Of a DNA stretch of 64,000 nucleotides, positions 54,228 to 63,439 are shown one piece after another (the first letter of the stretch is position 1; each line of letters opens with the position of its first letter). The translations under genes and the position numbers were made by a program. Source of the stretch: Chryseobacterium daecheongense (GTDB lineage Bacteria > Bacteroidota > Bacteroidia > Flavobacteriales > Weeksellaceae); the NCBI RefSeq assembly GCF_003729955.1, contig NZ_RJTX01000001.1, forward strand, positions 1,488,001-1,552,000, written 5' to 3'. The notes under the pieces were generated by a model that was not told where the DNA came from, searched no databases, and saw only the letters and a list, made by a program, of their open reading frames with translations.

Positions 54228-54539
54228 CTAAGAATATTTTCTGCAGATATACTCCACAGTTGTACTCAAAAGTTTATTGTTATTCAGGTAATACTCAAGT
54301 TCATCGTATTCCTCTGAATTAGCGCTTATATATAATTGTACCGACCCAAAACTACGACCCTCTACATATTCCACATTAGCTGACAACACCCTGTGACATA
54401 TCCCGAACTGATTATATATAGTATTCATTAAATGTTCAAATTTCATTTTCCCATTCAATTCTATTTCTAATATCAATTCTTTTTTAGGCAGGCTGATCTT
54501 GGTTGGTAAAACCTGCAGATTAGGATTAGGTGTGATCAT
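54228..54539 (-). CDS. Stand-alone NIL-domain protein
   Basis: 103 residues. Residues about 20-103 match the NIL domain found at the C-terminus of methionine importer ATPases (MetN): ELILEIELNGKMKFEHLMNTI, VLSANVEYVEGRSFGSVQLY, then a short helix. No ABC ATPase is attached and no metNIQ gene is in the window, so it is a free NIL domain, probably binding methionine or a related molecule and perhaps regulating transport. The ATG at 54539 is preferred: the longer frame runs through a -7 element and low-complexity sequence. A 13-bp inverted repeat lies upstream of its promoter. Confidence 0.78.
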   Translation of the reverse strand: MITPNPNLQVLPTKISLPKKELILEIELNGKMKFEHLMNTIYNQFGICHRVLSANVEYVEGRSFGSVQLYISANSEEYDELEYYLNNNKLLSTTVEYICRKYS

Positions 54540-54594
54540 AGCTAAAATTATTTTTGGTTGTACATCTTTATGGCATTGATTTGTATTTCTTTGA

Positions 54595-54602
54595 CAAAAA
54601 TA
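54595..54602 (-). promoter_or_regulatory. TAnnTTTG -7 element for the NIL gene
   Basis: TATTTTTG on the minus strand, 55 nt before the ATG. Confidence 0.55.
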
Positions 54603-54605
54603 TAA

Positions 54606-54644
54606 AAAAATATTAGTCCACCAAATTAGTAGACTAATATTTTT
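54606..54644. promoter_or_regulatory. Long inverted repeat next to the NIL promoter
   Basis: AAAAATATTAGTC / GACTAATATTTTT separated by 13 nt, just upstream of the -7 element. Operator-like (nested TTAGT/ACTAA words); could also act as terminator of the upstream lipoprotein gene. Confidence 0.5.
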
Positions 54645-54687
54645 ACATTTTATCAAAAAAAAGAGAAGTACAACAACTTCTCTTTGA

Positions 54688-55338
54688 TTATAATTCTTTA
54701 ATTCTTATTAATTTATCGGAGCCGGCAAGACCATTTGGGTTACATCCCGGTTCTCCTTCCGGAACTTTCAGATTCTTCTTTTTATAAAATTCTTCCCAGA
54801 ATTCATTGGTTTTACCGGTTTTAGGATCAATGAATGTCATAGGTTCCAATGTAAAAATATGATCTTCTCTAAATGCACGCTCTATAAAGTCTGAACAATA
54901 GTAAGAATTCTCATCCAAGATATAATTAAAATTGTAAGGTTTTCCCAGCATCGATTCTGCTTTATTAATAGCATACGGAATGGTCTTCTGATATTCAGGC
55001 TTCAGACGATAAACTATAACTTTCTGCCCTTCCTGAGCCTGGTCTCTCACAAAATTTTTCAAAGTCTGTTTTTGCGATCCTCCTTTCGGCGAAGCATGTA
55101 ACACGAAAAAAGCATTGTTTTCTTTTTCTAAAATCCCAATATGATCGAAAGAAATGGTTTTCTCTTTTTGTGTCACATTATTAATAGCACCTGAAAGTCC
55201 TGTTTCTTTTGCCGTTACAAAAAGTAAGTCCCCATTTTCCAGCTGCGAGACACCCAAACTCTTACAACCTGAAATCAGGAGTAAAAGAAAAAAAAGAATA
55301 AAATTATTGAGAAAATTACCTCTTAAGATTCTTTTCAT
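54688..55338 (-). CDS. YiiX/NlpC-P60-like cysteine hydrolase lipoprotein
   Basis: 216 residues. Lipobox ISGC near residue 25, then ENGDLLFVTAKE, ISFDHIGIL (catalytic His candidate) and SYYCSDFIERAF (Cys) in the permuted NlpC/P60 order seen in YiiX/YebB-like proteins. Such enzymes act on amide or ester bonds, in some cases lipids or peptidoglycan; the substrate is unknown. ATG 55338 is chosen for the signal peptide; it overlaps the upstream DUF1801 gene by 23 bp, so the pair is coupled. Confidence 0.82.
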   Translation of the reverse strand: MKRILRGNFLNNFILFFLLLLISGCKSLGVSQLENGDLLFVTAKETGLSGAINNVTQKEKTISFDHIGILEKENNAFFVLHASPKGGSQKQTLKNFVRDQAQEGQKVIVYRLKPEYQKTIPYAINKAESMLGKPYNFNYILDENSYYCSDFIERAFREDHIFTLEPMTFIDPKTGKTNEFWEEFYKKKNLKVPEGEPGCNPNGLAGSDKLIRIKEL

Positions 55339-55771
55339 AGCATTCGATCCATTCATCAGCAGTCATTTTTTTACTTAGCTCTGCAATAAGCTCCAGCGGA
55401 ATTTCATCTATTTTCTTAAAGCGGACGCAGGATTTCCCCATATCCAGCTTTCTCTTGGAATATTTTGGGAATTCAGAAACAAACCAATCAAGAAGCTCAG
55501 GCTTGGAATACATTCCCATGTGGTATAACGCAATAAAGTTTTTCTGTGAAGCCAGCCCCATAAAAGGCAAAGGTGTTCCCGGAGTACAGTGGTATCCGGA
55601 AGGATATATTTCCAAAGGAACATCCCATCCTACCATTCCGTAGCTTACTCCTTGCTTGAAGCCTTTAGGTAAGTTATCATCAATGGTATCAAATAATTTT
55701 TTAAAAATCTCCTGTCTTTCTTCAGGAATCTTTGAAATATAGTCCTCTACTGAAACTGCCGGAATTTGCAT
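55316..55771 (-). CDS. DUF1801 domain protein
   Basis: 151 residues, cytoplasmic. VEDYISKIPEERQEIFKKLFDTID near 7-30 is the standard DUF1801/YdhG start, then GVSYGMVGWDVP, LASQKNFIALYHMGMY, and CVRFKKIDEIPLELIAEL. The fold binds small ligands in known relatives, but the physiological role is unknown. It is transcribed with the downstream lipoprotein hydrolase (23-bp overlap). A -7 element lies 22 nt upstream. Confidence 0.86.
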   Translation of the reverse strand: MQIPAVSVEDYISKIPEERQEIFKKLFDTIDDNLPKGFKQGVSYGMVGWDVPLEIYPSGYHCTPGTPLPFMGLASQKNFIALYHMGMYSKPELLDWFVSEFPKYSKRKLDMGKSCVRFKKIDEIPLELIAELSKKMTADEWIECYEKNLKR

Positions 55772-55793
55772 TGTAATTCATTTTTATAATTCT

Positions 55794-55801
55794 CAAAAAT
55801 A
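55794..55801 (-). promoter_or_regulatory. TAnnTTTG -7 element for the DUF1801 gene
   Basis: TATTTTTG on the minus strand, 22 nt before the ATG. Confidence 0.55.
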
Positions 55802-55840
55802 ACAAAATTTCTCCCGAATAACAGCTGAAATTTAAACAAT

Positions 55841-55872
55841 AAAAAAGCAGCTATTGATTAAAATAGCTGCCG
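55841..55872 (-). terminator. Terminator after the FnIII T9SS protein
   Basis: GCAGCTATT / AATAGCTGC followed on the minus strand by TTTTTT. Confidence 0.82.
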
Positions 55873-55892
55873 TTGATTTATTTATCAAAAAT

Positions 55893-58511
55893 TTATTGCT
55901 TAATAGCTTTCACCGTTGATTTTGATCCGTCTTTGAAGTTAACAGTCACTAAATATAATCCTGCACTCAATTCACCTAAATGAAGTTGTTTTGTTGGGTT
56001 ATCAATAGTTTTCACTACTCTTCCCGTTAAATCCATTACGGTTACGGATTTCACATCTTTCATATCCGCGATATTCAATACATCTTTGAATGGATTCGGA
56101 TACACTTTAACTTTATTTTGAGCAGCTGAAACCTCACTTGTAGCTAAGTTAGGATTTTGTTTTACATTGATGTTATCAAGCAATACATCATCATAAAAAT
56201 ACCCGTTCCCGTTCACGTTTTTGTCCACAGTAAATCTTACCTGAATAGTAGCTCCTATGTAAGAAGCCGCCAGAGGAATTTCCACGGTTCTCCACTGGTT
56301 AGAGTTAGTAGTATCCGAAAATACAGATACCCAACCATTACCATCATTCACTTCTACTGTAAGCTTATTGTTATCATACGTTGAAGGGCTTACTGTTGTT
56401 GAAGTAGTGGTAGAATGATTTTTATACCATTCAAATGAAATGTATGGTGCCGTTAAACCTGTTAAATTGATAGATGGAGAAACCAATTGCACTGTATTAG
56501 CTCCAGCACCACTATATGGAGAACTCGCGTCTACCCATGCATATGTACCTGCAGGTTTCCCGTTATTGGCAGTATTGGTTCCGTAATCGCCACTTCCTGA
56601 AAACTTCCACAATAAATTAGCATTAATAGGTGCAGTTGCAGTCGGGTTTATATTAGTCCAGCAATTAGGAATAGCCGCATTATCAAATGTTTGAACGAAA
56701 GGAGCATTTACAGTAGCACAAGCCGTAGTAAATGTTGATCCTATTGACCATTCACTCGCATCACTGGCAGAACACTTGGATCTTACCCATACATAATAGG
56801 TTGTTGCAGCCGATAATCCACTCAATGGCGCAGACACTGTAGTAGATGTGGTAGAGTTGGTAGCATTTAAAACAGTTGTAGATGTAGGTGCCGTATTGGA
56901 TGTACTGTAATATACTTCATATCCGATACCCGGAGCCGGAGTAGGTGCAGTCCAACCAATTGTTGCCGCATATGCCGTAACGTTTGATGGCGTAACAGCA
57001 GTTGGCTCTATACAAGTAGGAATTTCTTGAACTATAATATTATCAAGATAAATAGAACGGGCCGAACCTCCTAATCCATGTTTAAATGCTAACTGCAAAT
57101 CAGTACCCGCCGGAATATTAACAGTATATTGTGTATGAGTAGTTGTTAAAGTGATAGGAGAACCAATTTGTGTAAAAGTAGCAGGATCTGTAGGGTTTGA
57201 CAAAGTACCCACTAATAGCGTGTAACCAGTACCACCCGATTTCGCATAGAATCTCACACGTTTGGTACCACTTGAAAGATTTACAGTCGGAGGAGCTACC
57301 AACATTTGGCTACCCGTAGTAGCAGTTGAATTATATAGATAATAAGAATTAGGCGCTGAATAAGCGTTTGAAGCAATTACATATCCATATCCTGCAAATG
57401 ATGCACTTTCTAAATATGCCCAGCAGCTTGGCGCATTAGTATTTGTTGAAGAGCCTGTACTTGTTGTATCAAAGTTTTCTGTATATGGTACAGTGAAAGT
57501 AGAACAAGCCGTTTTAAATGTTCCTGCAAAAGACCAAACACTTTGACTCGTTGCAGAGCTACAATTAGTTCTTACCCAATAATAATAGGTAGTATTTGAA
57601 TTAAGCCCCCCTATAGTAGTGCTTGTACCCGTTACTCCAGGATAAGTAGGAGAAACTGAACTAGCAGGGGTTGCATTGGATGTGCTGTGATATACATCAT
57701 AGCTTACAGCATTGGATGGAGCTGTCCAGGAAACTAAAGCAGAATTAGCTGTTATAGCTGAAGGTGCCTGCAAAACAGGAGGTGCACAGTCTGAATACAC
57801 ATCCGCAGAAAAAGCGAAGACATTGGGTAATCCCGGACCGCTTGCCTTAGTTACTGTAACACTTTGAATCTGTTTCGGTTGGTTAGCAGGATCTATTGCC
57901 AATTCAATTTGGTACAATCTCGGATTAGTCCCACTTCCTGATTCCAATGCATCATTTGTTCTGTTAATTCTTCCTATTCCCTGAATTGCAAAATTAGCAC
58001 CATTATACCAATCTGAAACATTGATACCTGAGAATGTTTGTGAAGTAGCATCTGTAAAATTCACTACTACATTCACCGTAGTTGCTGTAGGAGAACTTCC
58101 ACTAACAGCAAGCATATACAATTTAAAGGCTGCTTTTGGTGTTGTAAATGTTAAAGTTCCGGTATCATTTACCGCAGCTAATCTTAAAGAGTTGTTAGCA
58201 CTCAAACTTGCCAACTGATAGCTTAATCCCGGGGTAGCAGCGACCGCAGAATTAATAATTCCATCCGCAGGAATACCATACGTAATAGCCGCACTCGTAG
58301 AGGTTAATTGAAAATCTTTAGCCACAAAAGCATAGGATACACCATCTACATCATTATTTGTAGTGACCGATGATGAACCTATCCCGTTAGCTATTACATC
58401 CGCAGTATAGCCGGATTGTACCGGCATGGTCTGGTAATTTTGCGCCATGATAGCAGACGCAGAAAGAAGAGCTATAGCATTTAAAGCTCCAAAAAATAGT
58501 TTTCGTTTCAT
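55893..58511 (-). CDS. Large T9SS-secreted multidomain protein with FnIII domains
   Basis: 872 residues: signal peptide ending SASAIMAQ; an N-terminal DUF4394-like beta domain to about 240; fibronectin type III domain (APSAITANSALVSWTAP, about 250-335); a choice-of-anchor-J-like domain (about 340-500); second FnIII (EPTAVTPSNVTAYAATIGWTAP); second anchor-like domain (APFVQTFDNAAIPNCW through about 780); and the type A T9SS sorting domain (VKVYPNPFKDVLNI ... GLYLVTVNFKDGS). No catalytic domain is recognised, so adhesion or matrix binding is likely. Its tail closely resembles that of the duplicated T9SS protein at 9136. Domain borders are approximate. Confidence 0.85.
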   Translation of the reverse strand: MKRKLFFGALNAIALLSASAIMAQNYQTMPVQSGYTADVIANGIGSSSVTTNNDVDGVSYAFVAKDFQLTSTSAAITYGIPADGIINSAVAATPGLSYQLASLSANNSLRLAAVNDTGTLTFTTPKAAFKLYMLAVSGSSPTATTVNVVVNFTDATSQTFSGINVSDWYNGANFAIQGIGRINRTNDALESGSGTNPRLYQIELAIDPANQPKQIQSVTVTKASGPGLPNVFAFSADVYSDCAPPVLQAPSAITANSALVSWTAPSNAVSYDVYHSTSNATPASSVSPTYPGVTGTSTTIGGLNSNTTYYYWVRTNCSSATSQSVWSFAGTFKTACSTFTVPYTENFDTTSTGSSTNTNAPSCWAYLESASFAGYGYVIASNAYSAPNSYYLYNSTATTGSQMLVAPPTVNLSSGTKRVRFYAKSGGTGYTLLVGTLSNPTDPATFTQIGSPITLTTTHTQYTVNIPAGTDLQLAFKHGLGGSARSIYLDNIIVQEIPTCIEPTAVTPSNVTAYAATIGWTAPTPAPGIGYEVYYSTSNTAPTSTTVLNATNSTTSTTVSAPLSGLSAATTYYVWVRSKCSASDASEWSIGSTFTTACATVNAPFVQTFDNAAIPNCWTNINPTATAPINANLLWKFSGSGDYGTNTANNGKPAGTYAWVDASSPYSGAGANTVQLVSPSINLTGLTAPYISFEWYKNHSTTTSTTVSPSTYDNNKLTVEVNDGNGWVSVFSDTTNSNQWRTVEIPLAASYIGATIQVRFTVDKNVNGNGYFYDDVLLDNINVKQNPNLATSEVSAAQNKVKVYPNPFKDVLNIADMKDVKSVTVMDLTGRVVKTIDNPTKQLHLGELSAGLYLVTVNFKDGSKSTVKAIKQ

Positions 58512-58801
58512 TTTACTTGATATTATCGCCGTAAATTTAAAAAAAAATTAACATTAAAATATTTTTTCTGAAAAAAATTCAACATTTTTACAAAAAATAA
58601 CAAAATTAAATCAAAATAAATCAATTACTTAAATTTTTACACTAACCAAATAAATCGAATAAAAATTAAGAACAATATATTAAAATATTAAAAAAAATAA
58701 GAATACAATAATTCAACAACGCTACTATTTTTACTACATTTCCTACATATTTTAGTATTGAAAAATTAAATCTTATTTTTGCCATACAAATTTTTTGAAC
58801 A
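58512..58801. other. AT-rich intergenic region
   Basis: About 290 bp of very AT-rich sequence with A runs between the divergent T9SS and aminotransferase genes. It holds the aminotransferase promoter; I see no small gene or RNA. Confidence 0.5.
58774..58781 (+). promoter_or_regulatory. TAnnTTTG -7 element for the aminotransferase
   Basis: TATTTTTG, 20 nt before the ATG. Confidence 0.6.
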
Positions 58802-60007
58802 ATGCCGAATATTTCAAACAGAGCACAGCACATGCCGCCTTCTCCGGTGAGAAAGCTAGTTCCTTACGCCTTAAAGGCAAAACAGAAAGGAATAAAAGTA
58901 TATCATTTAAATATCGGGCAACCAGATATTGAAACCCCGGAAACGGCTTTAAATGCTTTAAAGAATATTGATTTAAAAGTATTGGAGTATGCTCTTTCGG
59001 AAGGAAATATTGAATATAGAAAAGCTCTTACCGAGTACTATCATTCTTTAGATTTTACCGACTTGACTCCTGATAATTTCATTGTAACCAATGGTGGATC
59101 AGAAGCATTGAATTTCGCCATTTCAACCTTATGCGATGAAGGAGATGAAGTGATCATTCCGGAGCCTTATTATGCGAATTACAATGGCTTCACAAGTACA
59201 TTCAACGTGAATGTTGTAGCCGTTCCTTCTACCATTGACACTGGTTTCGCACTTCCTCCGATTGAAGAGTTTGAGAAAAAAATCACAGACAAAACAAGAG
59301 CCATTATCATCTGTAACCCGGGAAATCCTACAGGATATCTTTACACTCGTGAGGAACTTCAGCAACTGGCTGAAATTGCTCTAAAATACGACATTGTAAT
59401 CATTTCCGACGAAGTATACAGAGAATATGTATATGATGGGAAACAGCAGGTTTCCATGCTTGCATTCCCTGAATTGAGCGAAAACTGTATTATCATTGAT
59501 TCAGAATCCAAGCGTTATTCTATGTGTGGAGTAAGAATCGGATGTATGATCACCCGTTCTAAAAAAATCCATGATGCGGCCATGCTTTTTGCACAGGCAA
59601 GACTAAGCCCTGTTCTTTTGGGACAAATTGCAGCCACTGCGGCTCATCAAAATGATGGCGCCTATATCCGTGCCGTGAGAGAAGAATATACACACAGAAG
59701 AAATACCCTTGTGGATTTACTAAATGCCATCCCTGGAGTAATCTGTCCTAAGCCAAAAGGTGCATTTTATTGTGTTGCAGAACTTCCGGTAGACGATACC
59801 GAAAAATTTGCACAATGGCTGTTGGAAAAATATTCCAATAAGAATGAAACTATTATGGTAGCTCCTGCAGGAGGATTCTACAGCGATCCTGAATTAGGAA
59901 AAAAACAGGTAAGAATCGCCTATGTATTAAAAGAAGAAGACTTAAAGAGAAGTGCTGAAATTCTAAAAGATGCACTGCAAAAATATAAGTCTGAATTCAG
60001 CTTATAA
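58802..60007 (+). CDS. Class I/II PLP-dependent aminotransferase
   Basis: 401 residues, fold type I. NIGQPDIETP near 37-46 and IVTNGGSEALNFAISTL near 96-112 match aspartate-aminotransferase-like enzymes; NPGNPTGYLYT and ISDEVYREYVYDG are further blocks, and the PLP Lys is in SESKRYSMCGVRIG. A bacterial aspartate or aromatic aminotransferase of subgroup I-gamma is likely; the substrate cannot be fixed from sequence. First gene of a run of + genes. Confidence 0.9.
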   Translation: MPNISNRAQHMPPSPVRKLVPYALKAKQKGIKVYHLNIGQPDIETPETALNALKNIDLKVLEYALSEGNIEYRKALTEYYHSLDFTDLTPDNFIVTNGGSEALNFAISTLCDEGDEVIIPEPYYANYNGFTSTFNVNVVAVPSTIDTGFALPPIEEFEKKITDKTRAIIICNPGNPTGYLYTREELQQLAEIALKYDIVIISDEVYREYVYDGKQQVSMLAFPELSENCIIIDSESKRYSMCGVRIGCMITRSKKIHDAAMLFAQARLSPVLLGQIAATAAHQNDGAYIRAVREEYTHRRNTLVDLLNAIPGVICPKPKGAFYCVAELPVDDTEKFAQWLLEKYSNKNETIMVAPAGGFYSDPELGKKQVRIAYVLKEEDLKRSAEILKDALQKYKSEFSL

Positions 60008-60017
60008 TTATAGTATA

Positions 60018-60494
60018 ATGTCAGCAATATTTAAATATCCCTTGAAAATATTCTTTTCAATATTTGTATTGCTGATATTTTTTTCCTGCCAGAAAACGGA
60101 AACCAAAACACAAAATAATTCCGAACCCATTACATCGATAAGCTTGTCTTATATTGGTGGAAGTGCAGGAAATTATAAAATCATTAAAGTCACAAAGGAC
60201 TCCATCCATGCCGAACGCGGAAATACCACCAATAATGTACATCAACAAAAAAGTCTGACTTTAGATCCTAAAGCCTGGAAAGAGCTTACTGCATCATTTG
60301 ATGTGAAAAGCTTGGATAAGATTGAAAGTTCGGCAAGCATACAGTCATTGGATGGAATTGATGAAACTTTTCAGATCAAAACTCCAAAAAAATCTTACAT
60401 TTATGTCAACTCTTATAATGACACTATTCATTACGGGCAGTTGCAAAGATTTAAAGATCAATTAGAAAAAGTTCTTCCCAAAGAATATCAATAA
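60018..60494 (+). CDS. Lipoprotein of unknown function
   Basis: 158 residues. MSAIFKYPLKIFFSIFVLL, lipobox FFSC near residue 23, then a small globular domain (TSISLSYIGGSAGNYKIIKV, DPKAWKELTASFDVKSL, PKKSYIYVNSYND). No named family recognised. It is 10 bp after the aminotransferase and 4 bp before murB, so it is part of an operon. ATG 60018 is preferred to a longer frame inside the upstream gene. Confidence 0.72.
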   Translation: MSAIFKYPLKIFFSIFVLLIFFSCQKTETKTQNNSEPITSISLSYIGGSAGNYKIIKVTKDSIHAERGNTTNNVHQQKSLTLDPKAWKELTASFDVKSLDKIESSASIQSLDGIDETFQIKTPKKSYIYVNSYNDTIHYGQLQRFKDQLEKVLPKEYQ

Positions 60495-60498
60495 AACC

Positions 60499-61512
60499 AT
60501 GCACGAAAATTTCTCTTTACAACCATACAACACTTTTGGCGTAGAAGCTAAAGCAAAATATTTCATCGAAGTTCAGACGATTGATGAGCTGAAAGAAGCT
60601 CTGAATTTCTCAAACTCTCATGCTCTTAAACTACTATTCCTTGGAGGCGGAAGCAATATTTTATTGACAAAAGATTTCGAGGGACTTGCTATTAAGATAA
60701 ACTTAAAAGGGATTTCCGAACAAAGCTTAGATGAAAACCATGCCCTGGTTACTGCAAAAGCAGGAGAAAACTGGCATGAGTTCGTGATGTTCTGTCTTGA
60801 GAAAAACTATGGTGGCTTGGAAAACCTTTCTCTTATTCCAGGAAATGTAGGAACTTCACCTATGCAGAATATTGGAGCTTACGGAACAGAAATAAAAGAT
60901 GTGTTTGTAAGCTGTACCGTTTTGAATTTAGAAACTCAGGAAGTAGAGATTTTTGATCTTGAACAGTGCAGGTTCGGATACAGAGATTCCATCTTCAAGC
61001 AGGAAGGCAAAGGAAAATACGTCATTTTAGAGGTTACATTTAAATTGACAAAAAAAGACCATCGTATCAAAACGGAATACGGAGCTATCCAATCCGAGTT
61101 AGAAAAATTACACATCAGTACTCCAACCATTCAGGACGTTTCTAAAGCAGTCATCAACATCAGACAAAGCAAGCTTCCGGATCCCAAAGAAATTGGTAAT
61201 GCCGGAAGTTTCTTTAAAAACCCGACCATTCCTGTATCTCAGTTTGAAGCTTTAAAGCAGCAATTTGAAAATATACAGGGATACCCTAATGGAGATTGGG
61301 TAAAAGTTCCGGCAGGATGGCTGATTGAACAATGTGGATGGAAAGGGAAACAAATCGGAAATGTGGCTTCTCATCAATTGCAATCTTTAGTGATCATCAA
61401 TGCTACAGGAAAAGCTACAGGAAAGGAAATATTTGATTTCTCTACAGGGATCATCAATTCTGTGAAAGAAAAATTCGGAATTGAACTGGAAAGAGAAGTC
61501 AATATTATATAA
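60499..61512 (+). CDS. murB: UDP-N-acetylenolpyruvoylglucosamine reductase
   Basis: 337 residues, FAD/NADPH enzyme that turns the MurA product into UDP-MurNAc. Type I (E. coli-like): LGGGSNILLT (FAD loop), IPGNVGTSPMQNIGAYGTE, catalytic Ser in NAGSFFKNP near 231, and the C-terminal Glu in FGIELEREVNII. It lies 6 kb from murA on the same strand, but in another operon. The start is the ATG right after the lipoprotein stop. Confidence 0.94.
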   Translation: MHENFSLQPYNTFGVEAKAKYFIEVQTIDELKEALNFSNSHALKLLFLGGGSNILLTKDFEGLAIKINLKGISEQSLDENHALVTAKAGENWHEFVMFCLEKNYGGLENLSLIPGNVGTSPMQNIGAYGTEIKDVFVSCTVLNLETQEVEIFDLEQCRFGYRDSIFKQEGKGKYVILEVTFKLTKKDHRIKTEYGAIQSELEKLHISTPTIQDVSKAVINIRQSKLPDPKEIGNAGSFFKNPTIPVSQFEALKQQFENIQGYPNGDWVKVPAGWLIEQCGWKGKQIGNVASHQLQSLVIINATGKATGKEIFDFSTGIINSVKEKFGIELEREVNII

Positions 61513-61603
61513 ATATTAATTTTTCATTCGCGCCTTAACATTCGCTTCAATATCCACCTAACGTATTGAAAAATAGATTATTTTAGCATATCAAACCTTC
61601 AAT

Positions 61604-62167
61604 ATGGGAAAAACTTTATCTGACAAGGAGTTTAATAAACTGATTCAGAAGCATATTGATAAAAATAATTACGTCAAAATCTATCTTTCGGAAGAAAATC
61701 CGGACCAAAGTATCTACGGTTTTATCCTGAAAATGTCTGATGAACTCATTATGGTTCAGGAATTTTCCGATTTCAGGCTTACAGACATTAAAATTATCCC
61801 CCAAGAAAGGATATTGAGCATCCGATGTAATAAATATGATAAAACCATCAGAAAAATATTATCTGAAGAACAGCTGATTCAATTCAATCACAAAATCATC
61901 AGCAACACTTCTCTTACCAACACTGAAAATCTTTTTAAATCATTAAAAAAACAGAATTTCCATTGCATTGTGGAAAGTAATAAAAAGAAAAAGGGTTTTT
62001 CAATAGGAGAGATTATGGAAGTAGATGACACCTCAGTTCTCATCCGGAACTACGACCCAACCGGAAAAATAGATAAAAAACCCCATAAAATTTCTTTCAA
62101 AAAAATAGAAATGGTTACTTTTAACGATAATTATACATTAATTTTCAGAAAACACCTTAAAGAATAG
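61604..62167 (+). CDS. Unknown protein with two Sm-like/beta segments
   Basis: 187 residues, no signal peptide or membrane helix. Two stretches share the plan G-xI-xxx-D-E/S-xxL..: VKIYLSEENPDQSIYGFILKMSDELIMVQEF (split here) and FSIGEIMEVDDTSVLIRNYDP, each followed by a basic strand (IIPQERILSIR; KISFKKIEMV). They resemble small beta-barrels in a tandem pair. I do not recognise a named family. proC follows 11 bp downstream, so the genes are likely cotranscribed. Confidence 0.65.
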   Translation: MGKTLSDKEFNKLIQKHIDKNNYVKIYLSEENPDQSIYGFILKMSDELIMVQEFSDFRLTDIKIIPQERILSIRCNKYDKTIRKILSEEQLIQFNHKIISNTSLTNTENLFKSLKKQNFHCIVESNKKKKGFSIGEIMEVDDTSVLIRNYDPTGKIDKKPHKISFKKIEMVTFNDNYTLIFRKHLKE

Positions 62168-62178
62168 ATAAAAAACAC

Positions 62179-62982
62179 ATGAAAATAGCCATTTTAGGAG
62201 CAGGAAACATGGGCCTGTCTTTTTCAAAATCTTTTTTGAAATATGAGCTTATCAAACCTGAAAACCTGCAACTGATTACCAGAAACGAATCCAGATTATC
62301 AAAAATAGCAGAGGAGTTTCCTCACTCCAACATATCCGTTTTTCAAAATGTTAAGGAAATCGATGCCGATCTTATTATTATTGCCGTGAAACCTCAGGAT
62401 TTCCAGTACGTTGCGGAAAACATCAGATTTACCTTAAAAGAAAACCAGATGGTTTTATCCATTATGGCGGGAATAAAGATTGAAAAGATCCAAAAATTAC
62501 TGAATCATCCTCTTGTCGTGAGAGCTATGCCCAACTCTCCCACGCTTTTAGGAATGGGAATTACCGGCTATACTTCCGCAGACGGCATTTCTTTCAGCCA
62601 GTTGATCAATATCGAAAGATTACTGAACAGTACCGGAAGATCTGTATATCTGGAAGATGAAAACCTATTGGACGGTGTCACAGCTCTTTCAGGAAGCGGA
62701 CCTGCTTATTTCTATTACATCATTGATGCCATGATCAAAGCCGGAATCGAGATGGGAATAGAGGAAAATCTTTCTAAGCTCTTTGTAAAGCAAACTATGC
62801 TTGGAGCCTATCATCTGATTAACAATTCTGATAAAAATTTAGAAGAGCTGATTCAGGATGTTGCTTCCAAAGGCGGAACTACAGAGGCAGCCTTAAAAAC
62901 CTTCGAGGAAAATAATTTCAAAGAAATCCTGAAAAAAGGTATCTTAAATGCTGAAAAGCGGGCTCAGGAACTAAACGGCTAG
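62179..62982 (+). CDS. proC: Pyrroline-5-carboxylate reductase
   Basis: 267 residues. Last step of proline synthesis, NAD(P)H-dependent. Rossmann motif ILGAGNMGLSF near 4-14, AVKPQD, VVRAMPNSPTLLGMGITG and the signature ALSGSGPAYFYYIIDAM near 170. C-terminus SKGGTTEAALKTFE. Convergent with the VanZ-like gene, 12-bp overlap of coding ends. Confidence 0.93.
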   Translation: MKIAILGAGNMGLSFSKSFLKYELIKPENLQLITRNESRLSKIAEEFPHSNISVFQNVKEIDADLIIIAVKPQDFQYVAENIRFTLKENQMVLSIMAGIKIEKIQKLLNHPLVVRAMPNSPTLLGMGITGYTSADGISFSQLINIERLLNSTGRSVYLEDENLLDGVTALSGSGPAYFYYIIDAMIKAGIEMGIEENLSKLFVKQTMLGAYHLINNSDKNLEELIQDVASKGGTTEAALKTFEENNFKEILKKGILNAEKRAQELNG

Positions 62983-63384
62983 TTTCCTTTCAATCTGTTG
63001 ACACATCAACCATCCTAAATACACCCCAAAAGTATTGAGGATAATATCGTCTACTTCAAAAATACCCATTCTGGTAAAGTATTGGAGCGCTTCCACAATG
63101 ATAATGGCTGACATAAAGGTAAAAAGCAGGTTTTTGAGATCTTTTAACTGAGGCAGCACCCAGCCCAGAAAACCAAAAGGTATGAACATTATAATATTCC
63201 CCAGGACAATAATAATGATATCTTTCCAGGAAATGGTACCTTCAATAAATTTGATAGTGGATAAAATAGGTTCTATTCTCAAGATATTATCATCATACTG
63301 AAATCTCCCCATACCTAAAAACATTAGGTACAGCAAAAATAAGGTGTAAGGAACGATAATTATTTTGTAAAATTTCTTTAACAT
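62971..63384 (-). CDS. VanZ-like membrane protein
   Basis: 137 residues with four transmembrane segments and the VanZ family pattern: GNIIMFIPFGFLGWVLPQL (residues about 80-98), then an EALQYFTRMGIFEVDDIILNTFGVYLGWL block with a conserved Asp/Asn. Relatives are linked to teicoplanin resistance only by name; most have unknown function. The ATG at 63384 is chosen since TACATTTG lies 6 nt upstream (leaderless spacing); a TTG three codons earlier is possible. Divergent from lnt. Confidence 0.83.
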   Translation of the reverse strand: MLKKFYKIIIVPYTLFLLYLMFLGMGRFQYDDNILRIEPILSTIKFIEGTISWKDIIIIVLGNIIMFIPFGFLGWVLPQLKDLKNLLFTFMSAIIIVEALQYFTRMGIFEVDDIILNTFGVYLGWLMCQQIERKLAV

Positions 63385-63390
63385 CAATTG

Positions 63391-63398
63391 CAAATGTA
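63391..63398 (-). promoter_or_regulatory. TAnnTTTG -7 element for the VanZ-like gene, leaderless spacing
   Basis: TACATTTG on the minus strand, 6 nt before the ATG at 63384. Confidence 0.6.
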
Positions 63399-63414
63399 TT
63401 CATTTCAAAAACAT

Positions 63415-63422
63415 TAAATTTG
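63415..63422 (+). promoter_or_regulatory. TAnnTTTG -7 element for lnt
   Basis: TAAATTTG, 17 nt before the lnt ATG. Confidence 0.58.
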
Positions 63423-63439
63423 TATGTTAATTTAATTTA

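Noticed and set aside
58681..58760. Possible small RNA in the AT-rich gap before the aminotransferase
   Set aside because: Only A/T runs without a stable stem or terminator.
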